A program made the translations under genes and the position numbers. From positions 5,157,795-5,221,794 of the forward strand of contig NC_079972.1 of assembly GCF_029852145.1 (NCBI RefSeq): a DNA stretch of 64,000 nt, written 5' to 3'. A model generated the notes under the pieces. The model saw nothing but the letters and a program-made list of their open reading frames with translations. It was not told the origin of the DNA and made no database searches. How positions within the stretch are numbered: the stretch's first letter is position 1; every line of letters starts with the position of its first letter. The DNA is from Microplitis mediator (lineage: Eukaryota; Arthropoda; Insecta; Hymenoptera; Braconidae). This document shows positions 11,803-22,222 of this stretch, one piece after another.

Positions 11803-12449
11803 ATGAATTCACCAGCGTCAAACTACAAAAATGCAGTACAAACCGAAATTTTATCGATAACACCGTTGTGACTACAGAGAAGACTTCCCCTCCTCTGCCG
11901 CGTATAAAGCCATCCGAAACAATCATAATACTCATCGACAATACCAACTCAATCAACTTCGTTGCAATTAACTCCAGCAAGAGACCAAGATCAGAAACTT
12001 CCTCCCAGCTTCCACCAATCTCTCAAGACCAACTATTCTCCAAGCCAACAAACGTAACACCAAAAAAATTGAAGACAAAGAAAATAACAGAAGCCCATAC
12101 TCGAAGCTCGTTCCTACCACTTGAATTAGAGCAAGAAATCAAAAATAACCATTCAGATTTTTCATATACATATGAATAGCTCTCTGGTTTCCTAAAAGAT
12201 GTACCGGGTAAAAAAGACATCCAACAAGTGCTATTCAAGTACAACATCCAACCAGCCGACACGGTCCTAATGCTAAGGAAACTGAACCTGTACCTCAAAA
12301 ACAGAAAACAAAAACATCTCTTCACCCGAACCATCAACCGAATCGAGGGTAATATTTTGGACGATACATCCTCCCAAAGCTCTTTCTCCTCTAACACCAG
12401 CGTGATGGACCTCGAGGAGCCAATACCCAACTTAGCTTTGGACACCTAA
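11803..12449 (+). pseudogene. LINE a ORF1 (Gag-like) C-terminal remnant
   Basis: A frame starts at ATG 11803, shifts near 11868, runs to a stop at 12179 and continues in a compatible frame at 12190-12449. It encodes a polar, Lys/Ser/Pro-rich protein with the acidic end NLALDT. The position directly before an endonuclease ORF2 is that of the nucleic-acid-binding ORF1 protein of I/Jockey-group LINEs. No CCHC knuckle is left in this copy, so the knuckle region is deleted or too diverged. The role is inferred from context; the sequence itself is not diagnostic. Confidence 0.5.
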
Positions 12450-12509
12450 TAAAAAAAAAAAAAATAAGTAAATAAACGAACAAAAACAATCACAATAAAA
12501 TATCGCCAG

Positions 12510-13992
12510 ATGCGGATTTTACAATGGAACATGAACGGTTTTTATGCTAAGAGACCATTTCTCGAATCATTAAACAAGTCATCAATGTATGACTGCATTT
12601 GTTTGCAAGAGACCAATTTTAAGAACAAGACGCACCCAAATATTAATGGTTACCAGGGCATCTTCAAGAACAGAAATAATACGGCAAGAGCAAGTGGTGG
12701 GGTGGCAATTTATGTCAAAAATAAATGGCCTATTGAAGAACTGGCGCTTACTACTCAACTAGAGGCCTCAGCTGTTGGAATCTAAGCAGACCACCAGGTC
12801 ACTATCTGCAACCTCTATCTTCCGAACAGTATGCCACTGGAAAAGACTGATCTATTAGACATTATTAATCAACTGCCCACTCCATTCATCCTAGTGGGCG
12901 ACTTTAATAGACACAAAACGTTGTGGGGGTCAGAACATACGGAGCCACGTGGTAAAATTATCGAAGAAGCATACGATGAACATGATGATATTATTCTAGT
13001 CAATAACGGAGCCAGTACCCACTTTGAAGTCAGATCTGTCCACCATAGCGTAATCGATCTCTCTTTTGCATCAGCCAGTATTGCATGTGACATCGAATGG
13101 ATGGCCATGGAAGACAATTACGACAGTGACCACTACCCTATCATTATTGACCTTGCCAAAGCCAGCGAAGACCCGCTTCCCCGCCCACAGAGATGGATAC
13201 TTAAGAGTGCCAACTGGATACAATTCCAGAGCATTCTCGCTATAAAATATAACACCCTACCCAATCCCCTGGAATTCCCAAACATGACTGCCAATTCCAT
13301 TATTGGTGCCCTTGTTGATGTCATCACTGACGCCGCAAACGAATCGATCCCCAAATCTACTGGTAACAAAGGACCAAAATCATTACCATGGTGGAATTCT
13401 GACTGCGATTTGGCAATTAAGGAATCCAAGAAAGCATTCCGGAAACACAAGAAAAATCCATGTGAAGAAAACATTATCAACTTCAAGCGAAGCAGAGCAA
13501 TTGCTCGCCGTACTGTAAAAAAAGTAAAAAAGACTGCTGGAATAACTTCACCAGTTCCATCAATGACCGAACCTCTTCGTCGCAATTATAGTCCAAAATT
13601 GGACGCATTTCTGGTAAACACACACCTCTGCATAACCCTATCCTACATGATGCCAATGGAGAAGCAATAACAAATACGCAGGACATGGCTGACATTCTCA
13701 CTGATGCCTTTGCCTCCACATCCAGTGATGCTAACTACTCAAAAGAATTAATTGATAACAGAGCACCCCAACCACCTGAACCTGGGGGAACAAACCATAA
13801 TCTAGACCCAATCAACAATCCTTTCACGCTTAATGAACTGCTCCAAGCTATCTCCAAATTGCCACAACGCCAGTCCGGGGCCAGATGGACTACCTAATGC
13901 GCTAATTAAAAATTTCACACACCAATATCTTGAATACTATTATAATATTTATTCCAATCAATCACTTAATGAGTGGTCGCCAGACTCAACAT
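12510..13992 (+). pseudogene. LINE a ORF2: endonuclease plus start of reverse transcriptase, truncated
   Basis: ORF2 begins MRILQWNMNGF, the usual start of an APE-type endonuclease. This enzyme nicks target DNA to prime reverse transcription. Visible motifs are LQETNF (catalytic Glu), VGDFNRHKTLWGS and the C-terminal DSDHYPI. The frame is broken by a stop at 12783, a frameshift near 13540 and another near 13880. The last part (QSLNEW, after a GPDGLPNALI stretch seen in the shifted frame) is the linker just before the RT palm. The copy stops near 13992 before any RT catalytic motif, with no poly(A). It therefore has lost its RT, RNase H and 3' end and cannot move itself. Protein similarity to LINE b and LINE c in this window is obvious. 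Confidence 0.85.
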
Positions 13993-15480
13993 CATTAGTC
14001 GATCGAGAATAATTATTTCAGTAAATTATATAAAATATATCCAAATTTATTTATAACAATTTTGTGGCAAACAGATATGATTTCTACTTAATATTAATTA
14101 TCTTTAACAATAATAAAACTTTAAGTTTCCCGACAATTTTATCGTGTTTATAATTTTAATCGATTTTCATATAAATTTCTTAAATTTTTATAATAATTAT
14201 CACTTCCTTTATTCTTAACAATTTGCTGGCGAGGAAAGATTTAATACCAGATCACACACACACACAATATGTTCGCAATTATAAAATTTATTATCGCCTA
14301 ACGTTTTGGGTTGACTTTCTTAAATTTTATTCTAATAAATTTTATTTAAATAAAGTTTCCAGTGATGCGGTTGGTAAGACTCAGCACCAAGGTCACAATG
14401 TTTAATAATTTCTACCAAACTAAATTTCAGCACCTCCTATAGAACGGTCTGTGGGACTCAGTATCTCTAAGAGAATACCTGCTCAATTTAATGTAATTTA
14501 AATTCTAAGATTATTAATTATTAATTAATTAATCAGTGGTCGTAAGACTCGACTGAATTAATTACTTAATACGACGCTACCTAACAAAGACAAACCCAGA
14601 CACTTAAACAAAATGGCGACCGAATACTCTCGAACCCACGCCGTGAAAACGATAAATTTTATCTCAAAGTTATACGTATATAAATGTACGATTTTCCAAA
14701 TAATAATTTATATTTAAATTAGAGAATAATAATAAATTTAATTGACCAAGATGTTTACCAAATTTACCGAAGAAGTCACAGGTATCGATGATGACTCCAT
14801 GAGATGTTGTAAGGACGCCACTCATGCTTCCTGACGCCGGCTGCCGATGTTGTCGGATCTTTTTCTGCTGCGACGGAAATAATTTTTCTTAATTAATTAC
14901 GCGGTCGTGAAACTCAGCGCAATTTTAATTTTATTGGAAAAGAGATCTCGACAAAAGTCACAACAACCGTGGACTTCGAGACTTGTGTATTCGGGGTCAG
15001 ATGTAGACTCACCGTTTTTATTATCAGACACGAGGTCTTTTCGACTCGCCGTTAGTTCTTATTGTTTTAATATTTGCTGCTTTTATTTATATAAAACCCA
15101 CTGTTACTTATTTTATTGTTTGATACAGGGTCTCGCGACTCACCGTAAATCGTAATTTATTTCTTTGTTTTATTATGCTGTTAGCAACAAATTTATAATA
15201 TTTTATTATTTTTCGATGCGTCTAATCTGTTGTAACAGCAGGCAGTGAGTGACGCTCAAGTGCGTCTCGGTGTGCTGCAAAGCTGGCATCCCCACTCTGA
15301 ATTCTATCTCAGGCTCGTGTCATCCAGATTTCAAATAAATTTTATTTCTAGAAATGGCGGGACTCGGGGCCCCGTAGAGTACCCATTCGTCACACGGCCA
15401 AACGTTTCAACCAATTAGTTAGAGTCTTATATTATCGATCTCTAACGGCGTGGGAACAACGGTGATGCGTGGGCTCAGAG
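13993..15480. other. noncoding DNA with scattered GGTC/GACTC hairpin motifs
   Basis: No coding frame is convincing. A short motif of the form GGTC, a few bases, then GACTC recurs near 14443, 14535, 14993, 15034 and 15127, with looser forms near 14368 and 14901. Each could make a 3-4 bp stem. The stretch 15230-15480 is GC-richer and unidentified. This could be the regulatory part of an unrecognised LTR element. Confidence 0.4.
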
Positions 15481-15499
15481 CGCAGTCGAATACAATTCA

Positions 15500-16030
15500 A
15501 ATTCAAATATTTTATAAAATTTGTTTCAGAAACTTTTTTAATATTTGAGCTATCACTTATACTTTTTGAGACTTTTCCAAAAAGCTAGACGGCTTATTTT
15601 TTTAACGGTTTTTTGTTAATAACAATTGCAATTTTCTTTTCCAGGAAAAATCCAAAAAAAACGTTTTTTCTAGACGCCATTCCGGATCGTTCAAGCCATC
15701 AACCATATTTTTAGGAGACCTGTAACTATTTTTCGCAGGTTTTCATCTTCTCGACGAGACTAACAGTCATCCCGTAGACTATACATTAGACACTGTACAA
15801 AAATAGTATTAGTCTATTCGTTCTATTGATTCGTTGAAGAGTTACGAGTACTTAAAGATAAAAAAAATTTTTCCCGTGTTATTTAAATGGGAAAATCGAA
15901 TTTTTCAATAAGGTAGGTCTGTAATCGACATAAATTTTTTTTTTCGCGCGAAAATTTTTGTTTTGTGTTGAACTATGATTTTTTCCACATGCACTTAAAA
16001 AACAAATGTGCTCCAAAATGACGCACCTTA
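15500..16030. mobile_element. half of a foldback-type element
   Basis: The stretch has the composition of the other foldback arms (long A and T runs) and contains the shared word CCGTGTTATTTAAATGGGAA at about 15873. It ends near 16030 with GACGCACCTTAA next to TA-rich DNA, resembling the GGTGCGCC end at 27791. No second arm is visible, so it is one arm of a broken element. Confidence 0.5.
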
Positions 16031-16035
16031 ATATA

Positions 16036-17330
16036 TACGTGTGAGGGTGCTTCGATTGAGATGACTATTTTTTTTTTCAAGTCCCATATCAAAATATCAT
16101 TGTACACATTGAAAAAAAAATCCTCATTAAAGATGAGCTCTTAATTTCAATTTTTAGTACTCACTAAATGGATTTGAAAATTTCCCATTTAATTAGCACG
16201 AAAATTTTAATTTTTTTATTCTAATTATCTATAGCATCGCGGCATTTCAATATATTTCATTGATCAGAGGCGGAAATTACAGAGGAATCTTTCCTATATA
16301 AAAGTGCTCGTGACTGATTTATGTTTTGTAACCGGTCTTACCGATAAAAAATCTTAAAGCCAATTTTTTCTCGAATTTCATGGTTTTTTTTATTTTCCTC
16401 GCAAACCACTAACTTTACGACAAAAATGTACGAGACTTTTTTTGTAGGGAATTTGATTTCCCACAAATAAAGTTCTGTAAGCCATTACCGTAAAACTAGT
16501 AGATTTCGGGATAAATCCAATTAAACATCTCAAAATTTGAAAAATCGCTGTTTTATCCAAGATTTTAGTACTTTTTTATAAAATTATAGCCGAAGAAATA
16601 TGTAATATATCCTGGTTAATACATCATCAAGAAGATGTCATGTAATACGAAATTGTCGCCTATTACACTTTCTCCGTCTTTTCTTAACTTAACCCAAATG
16701 CCTTTGTTTGACTATCGGAAGCTTTTTTAATTACTACCTCTCACAATAAAAAAATAATTGTTCCATACATTTTATGCTTGCATATGAATGTATGATATGT
16801 ATTTTTATATTTTATTATCATATATTATATATGGTTTCAGCAATAATTTCATCAAACAGTACTAAATTCTTGGAGAGAACAGCAATCTTTCAAATTTTGA
16901 GATGTTTAATTGGATTTATCTCGAAACCAATTAGCTCTACGGTAATGGCTTAAATGACTTCTTTTGTAGGAAATTAAATTTCCTACAAAAATTTCTTGTA
17001 CAGTTTTTTCGTAAAGTTAATGGTTTGCCAGTAAAATAAAAAAAAACTATGAAATTCGAAAAAAAAAAACATAAATTAGCTACAAGCACTTTTAAAGAGG
17101 AAAGATTCCTCTATAATTTCTACCTATGGCTGATTATATATCTTGAAATGCCGTGAAGCTATAGATAAATAAAAAATAAAAAATTAAAATTTACGTGTTA
17201 ATTAAATGGGAAAGTTTCAAATTTATTTAGCGAGTACTTAAAATTAAAATTAAAAGCTCATTTTCGGTGAGAATTTTTTTTTTTTTCAATATGAAAAATG
17301 ATATTTTGACATGGGACTTAGTGTTCGAGG
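16036..17330. mobile_element. foldback DNA element 2
   Basis: Two arms of about 450-520 bp, 16040-16560 and 16880-17330, are inverted copies. Paired blocks include AAGTCCCATATCAAAATATC (16079) with GATATTTTGACATGGGACTT (17302), CCCATTTAATTAGCACG with its complement at about 17190, and ATCCAATTAAACATCTCAAA (16516) with its complement near 16900. The left terminus GAGGGTGCTTCGATTG has no partner on the right, so the right tip is lost. No protein is encoded. The arms are about 80-85 percent alike by eye, so it is older than foldback element 1. Confidence 0.8.
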
Positions 17331-17392
17331 AGTAGTCTGCCGGTATTAAAGCCCTTTATTTAAAAGAATTAATACGTTGAAAGTGTTTGGTG

Positions 17393-17717
17393 GCCTTGAA
17401 AAAGGCAGGTTTGGTCTTGAATAAGATCGTTTGAGTTTGTTACGTTCTGACGTGAGAGTATGCGATGGAGGTTCTGAGAAGAACCGTTTCGATTGGTGAG
17501 ATGTCTTACGTTTAGACTCGAAGGTCTGGTCAATTAGCTGTCAAAAAAGCTAGGTCAACGTTAGCTCTGAGAAGAGCTATTGAGAAGTTTCTTGCGTGAC
17601 CTGTTGTCGAGTTGACTAGCTCTGAAAAAAGCTAATGCAACTTGAAAGTTAGTTCTGAAAAGAACTATTGTTGTTAAGAAGTATCTGTAGACTATTCAAG
17701 CTTGCGCACTTGAATAG
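17393..17717 (+). repeat. array of short hairpins, mostly with GNRA or GNNA loops
   Basis: Successive hairpins lie at 17393-17406 (loop GAAA), 17413-17428 (GAAT), 17470-17485 (GAGA), 17535-17552, 17562-17579 (7-bp stem, GAGA), 17617-17634 (GAAA, one mismatch), 17650-17667 (7-bp stem, GAAA) and 17692-17717 (9-bp stem). Stem sequences differ while the form TCT-GRAA-AGA is kept. It lies upstream of a polypurine tract and LTR on the plus strand, so it would be in the 3' part of that retroelement RNA. Confidence 0.75.
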
Positions 17718-18076
17718 GGTTTGGTTTGTTAGTAGCTGATAGCCTTGCTCACTATCTGTAGAGAGTTCCGTACAGTATTACTGGTCATGAATTAATGCGC
17801 TGCCGCTCTGAGCGTCCCTTGTTTTATACCTGAGAGTCGGGTTCTAGAATGTTCTCAGCGGAGTGGGAAAAATCGGTATCTGCGCTCCAATGAGATGGCT
17901 AGATTTTATGGAAAGGGAGAAAACTTAAGAACTGGCCAATAACAAGTCTCAAGTGAGGCGGGAGAAGCTCGTTTTTGCAATTGCCATGCTTAAGAGTGCT
18001 AAGAGTGAGCGGTCTGTCTCCATGGTCCGCGCGAAGTTAATGAGTTACGGTGTCTCTCCATGGTCCGCATAAAGTT
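17718..18076 (+). other. 3' noncoding region of a plus-strand retroelement
   Basis: No coding frame is seen. A direct repeat of about 34 bp (CTCCATGGTCCGC followed by GAAGTTAA or AAAGTTAA) occurs at about 18018 and 18055, the second copy running into the polypurine tract. The region is GC-richer than the surroundings, as expected of element sequence. Confidence 0.5.
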
Positions 18077-18086
18077 AAGGGAGGGG
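18077..18086 (+). promoter_or_regulatory. polypurine tract of LTR element (copy 2)
   Basis: AAGGGAGGGG lies two bases before the LTR start TGTAACGGG at 18088. A purine run at this place primes plus-strand DNA synthesis in LTR retroelements. It marks the following LTR as the 3' LTR of a plus-strand element. Confidence 0.75.
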
Positions 18087-18087
18087 T

Positions 18088-20070
18088 TGTAACGGGTATA
18101 ATTGGGTTTTAATTATAAATATATAACAGATTAATTAATTAAATGATTGGTGTCAGAGAAAGACGTCAAGTCAGTTTTGTATGTCACCAGAAAGTCAGAA
18201 GTTAGACGAAACAGAAAATAAATATTAAAGAAAATTAGTGATTTAAAGTATGAGCGAGTTAATTAACAAAAGAAGTAATTGTTAATTACTTAAATTTGAC
18301 TGTATAAATTATTCAACTACCCCTTTTTGCTCGGTTCAGCTCGCCGGAGTCCAGGGTTCAAAAGGGGGTTTTTAATTTATAGAGACAGGTGTTAATTAAT
18401 CAATCCACAAAACTTTACTTATCTAAAAAAAAGACAAGAACACAGATTTAGCCGAAATAATAAACTACGATTTTATTTTAAATAATTACAATGGCTTCTC
18501 GCCTTTTCTACTACCTCTTACAATAATTAATTTTAATAATTAAACGCGGTTTACATAATCACGGTTTGTTGTTTTAATCCGACAACTTATCACGACTAAT
18601 GTTTATTTAACAATTTATCCACGGTTTATTGCTAATTAAAACAATTTATACACGGCTTACTCGGTTAACACGGTTTACACGGTCTCACACACACTCAGAA
18701 GTTCGCGGTCTATAACGCGGTACTACCCCCTCCCGGGTGTTTCAGGGGAGTCTGGTCGACTACCCCGTCGGCCCTACACGAAGTCCCGTCCCAGAGGGTA
18801 AGTGGATGGCCTCCAACAAACCCCCACCTACGCGGATAGTTTCACCTACCACCCCTTGGCAGAAGGCCTTGGAGTGGGGACCCTTAAAACCTCCTCGAGA
18901 GAAATAGATTTCGCTTACCTGGCCCGGTCGGACTCCTGGTAAGTGACTTCCTTCTTGGTTGACTGGAATGGCCTTCCTTGACAACCTCTCGGGAGACTAA
19001 GTTGCCTCTACGGGCTTAAATGCGCGGTTTTATCAGTATATCTACCCGCTGCAACTGTGGACGGGAATAAATTCCTTCGCCCTCTGTTGTTGACATCAAG
19101 AGTATACTGTTGTGAAATATTTTCTAAGTCCCGAGTTAAAAAGTCAAAGGAAATCGAGTAAAAATAATTTTATCCAAAGTAAAATTGAATTTAAAAGAAA
19201 AGAATTCGTTTAAGCTGTTAAATAAATACTAAGTCCCGAGAACTTAGCCGTGCAAGCGACGATAATCCGCGCGGACGGATAGAGAATGAAAGAATGAACG
19301 ATTGAAATATTAGAGTTTATTTTAATTTCAACCAATATTTCACATATTTTACTTTATTTTATAATTCTTTCAATCTCTTGAATCTTTTAAATGATTCATT
19401 TGAAATCTATATAAGCGTTTTTATTTTATTTCCTTTGACTTTGGTGCTCAGGACTTAGAATAATTTTTGCTCGGCCGCGCATTCACATACTTATACCGTA
19501 CATCCATATAATTTTATATCGCGGTATATTCATTCAACTTAAACTTTAAACACAGCCATATAAGTATAAATAATAATAACTCATTGTTAAAGGAAAATAA
19601 TAATGTTTATAATAAGAGAAAAAAAAATATTATATACAAAAGTATAAGTCATATTAAGTAGAAACATAAATAAATAATAGTTTTTAAGTCAAACCAGTAG
19701 TATAAGTACAATAGTAATTAATTGTTTAAACAAAAGAAAAATAATATTTAGAATTTTAATCCTAGTTTTTAAGCATACTAGTTTTAAGTATAAACGATAG
19801 TAGATATAAGAATAATAATTAGTGAATAAGTAGTATTAAGTCATAGGAACATAAGTAATAGTCAAATAGATATAAAATAAGTAACATAGTATTTAGAATT
19901 TTAGTCCTAGATTTAAGTTTACTAGTTATAATAGTTTTTAAGTAATTTTAGTAACGATAGTCATAGTGATAAGAAAAAAAAAATATATTAAGCACAAAAT
20001 ATCACACTTTCACATCACTGGTGCCCTCGAATACTGGTCCTCTCCAGCTCACCATCACAGGGTCTGGGTT
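18088..20070 (+). mobile_element. long terminal repeat (3' LTR, copy 2), right end cut
   Basis: It starts TGTAACGGG after a polypurine tract and shares several blocks with LTR copy 1 (2395-4273): the CTACCCCTTTTTGCTCGG block at 18317, the GC-rich block 18730-19030 and the AT-rich ATAATAAGT tract. Identity by eye is about 80 percent in the GC-rich block, so the two LTRs are unlikely to be a pair from one recent insertion. The right end diverges near 20070, where a different repeat starts, so no TG...CA end or target duplication can be read. Confidence 0.7.
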
Positions 20071-20074
20071 TCAG

Positions 20075-20650
20075 CGTAAAAAAAAACACTTTTTTTGTGA
20101 TTTTTTATCTCAAATATCGATTGAGCAATTTTATTGAAACCTTCTATACATTATTAAGCATAGTTTTGACTATGTTCTGTAAATTTTTCATGCAAAAATA
20201 TTAAACCATTAGCCCGTGACAGAGCTTCCCCCAGGACGTCTTAAAAAAAAAACAATTTGCAATGTTCACTGTAACTCGGCCGAAAATTATCTGAAAATGG
20301 AAAACCATAAAAATTTAGTTAAATTATAAACAAATCTTCCCCCCAACGTTCTCTGATTATTTTTTTTTTAATTTAAAAATTTTTGGCGGCCATCTAAAGT
20401 GTGAACCGTTATTTTCGACTAAAATTTCCGCCATTTTGTGGGTGGGAAACACCCTTAATGTTAAAAAAAAAATTTTTACTAAACGTAGGGGGGAGGTATT
20501 TAATATGAAGAAAATGTGTACAAAGTTTGAAATAAATCGGTCGAGTAGTTTTCAAATGGCAGTGAACACGGACTTCGAAAAAGTAGTTTTGAGAAAAACG
20601 CGTTTAAAGTTTATGAAGCAAAAAAGTGAAGAAAAAAATTTTTTTTTCAA
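20075..20650. repeat. unidentified repeat-like noncoding segment
   Basis: The segment starts near CAGGGTCTGGGTTTCAGCG and has long A/T runs broken by GC-richer words. It lies immediately downstream (minus strand) of the exon-like frame at 20653-20838. It may be the terminal part of a DNA transposon whose last exon is that frame; this is inference. The 97-codon plus-strand frame inside it is rich in Lys and Phe from A/T runs and is not credible. Confidence 0.35.
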
Positions 20651-20652
20651 AC

Positions 20653-20838
20653 TTACACAGAATCATCAATTCCAGCTCCATACAGCACACATCCTTCAGC
20701 ATTGTCGATGTCTTCTATGTCATCCATGATTCTAAAATGTTTTTCAACATCTTCCGGTACACTAGCACTCGTATTTAGTTTTATTTTCTTCGCCGAAGCA
20801 CTTTTGGTGGTAGCCTCATCTTTTATTTTTTTATTCGG
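20653..20838 (-). pseudogene. exon-like fragment of an unknown protein, cut by an LTR element
   Basis: The minus-strand frame encodes a polar segment with a basic patch (PNKKIKDEATTK, SAKKIKLN) that looks like a nuclear localisation signal. An acidic part follows (MDDIEDIDNAEG). It ends GAT TCT GTG TAAGTT, so the apparent stop overlaps a good 5' splice donor (GTAAGT), and the exon may really end there. At its upstream side it is cut exactly at 20839 by the LTR of the gypsy element, so the preceding residues are lost or displaced. I do not recognise the family; a transposase or other nuclear protein would fit. Confidence 0.45.
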
Positions 20839-22071
20839 TGTTACGTCCAAAAATTGGTACGTAATTATTTAAGTTTGTGAGTATTTGGCCCAAGCCGAAG
20901 CCTATAGACCGGGAACTCCAGAGGTTTTTGTCTTAATAATATTGCTGGTGAAGGTTGAATTAAATGATAAAATCTCGGTTTAAATTTAATACATATATTG
21001 TAAAACCGTACAAATATTATTGGTTGCTAAATAACTATTACAAAAATTTAGTTATTGAAAATTATTTAATTACAATTTTAAACGTAATATTAAGTGTAAA
21101 CAGCACTTAATAAAATTAATTATTCAAATACAAATATTGAACCGAATAAAAATGATAAACGGCACGTAGCAAAAATTAATTATTCAAATACAATTTAAAA
21201 ATGCGTCTACCCACACGCAAGCACATTTACACGTGAGCAAAATACACACACACCTACATATATATACTCATGTACATCATGTACTCATGTACATCATGTA
21301 CTCATGTACATCATCTTCACTATTATCAATTATTATTTATTTATTAAATTATTATTTATTATTGGCTATTATTTATCAGGCCTGGCAAGCTGCCTAGAAC
21401 CTTTGAGCATTATTTATTAATTATTATTTATAAAATATTATATTATTTACCAGGTCTAGTGTTCTCACTTAGAACCTTTTACTATTATTTATTAATTATT
21501 ATTAATAACCTACTAAATTATTTACCAGGTCTAGTGTTCTCACTTAGAACCTTTTACTATTATTTATTAATTATTATTAATAACATACTAAATTATTTAC
21601 CAGGTCTAGTGTTCTCACTTAGAACCTTTAACATTATTTATTAATTATTATTTATAGAATATTATATTATTTACTAGGTCTGGTATTTTTCACCTAGAAC
21701 CTTTAAACATTATTTATTATTTATAAAAATAATAAAATGTTATTATTTATCGGACTATTAAATAATTTTTTATGAATTATTTTTATGAAATATTTTTAGT
21801 TAAAACATTAAAAATGAGTCATTTGTTTTGTTAAAACATTTTTTTAAATGAGTTGAAAATGTGTTCAGCTCTTATCTAGTATTCGAAAACTGATAAAATT
21901 TCTATTTATTTGTTTGTTTCGGTTTAAGCCGTTAAAAGCTTTTGTGACGCACCAAAACGATTTCTAAAACTGACCATCGAGGCACTTAATGTATACTCTC
22001 ATTATTCTGTTTTACTTATTTAAAAATTATAAAATTAAAATAAAATCGTCTAAATTTTGCCAGACGTAACA
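20839..22071 (-). mobile_element. 3' LTR of the env-bearing gypsy element
   Basis: The LTR is 1,233 bp, with perfect 9-bp inverted ends TGTTACGTC and GACGTAACA. On the minus strand it starts at 22071, directly after the purine run GGCGGGGG (22072-22079), which serves as polypurine tract, and 150 bp after the end of env. The outer end at 20839 abuts a different coding fragment, so the insertion point is visible. It contains a 75-bp tandem array. Ty3/gypsy assignment comes from the linked pol fragment. Confidence 0.85.
21376..21710. repeat. 75-bp tandem repeat inside the LTR
   Basis: Units starting with CAGGTCTAGTGTTCTCACTT followed by AGAACCTTT begin at 21451, 21526, 21601 and (diverged) 21675; an older diverged unit starts near 21376. 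Spacing is 75, 75 and 74 bp. Because 75 is a multiple of three, an artefactual open frame runs through the array. Within each unit AGGTCT...AGAACCT forms a short inverted repeat. A U3 enhancer-like array is likely. Confidence 0.9.
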
Positions 22072-22080
22072 CCCCCGCCA
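22072..22080 (-). promoter_or_regulatory. polypurine tract of the env-bearing element
   Basis: The minus strand reads TGGCGGGGG immediately before the LTR start TGTTACG. Its position fits plus-strand priming. Confidence 0.7.
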
Positions 22081-22222
22081 TTAGACGGAAGTACGAGTGA
22101 ATTTACTTGTTAAAGAACGAGAGCGACGTTAAATCTCTCGTCTGGTCTCAAATCCTTATTTTAAATTACAAGTTCTTATACTTAAATCAAGCCTATGTAT
22201 GACATACTCAATGACAGTCTTC

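Noticed and set aside
12023..13719. Several minus-strand frames of 78-150 codons
   Set aside because: They are shadows of the LINE a ORF1 and endonuclease on the plus strand.
21459..21644. Open frame of repeated FSLRTFYYYLLIIINN
   Set aside because: It results from a 75-bp tandem repeat whose length is a multiple of three.
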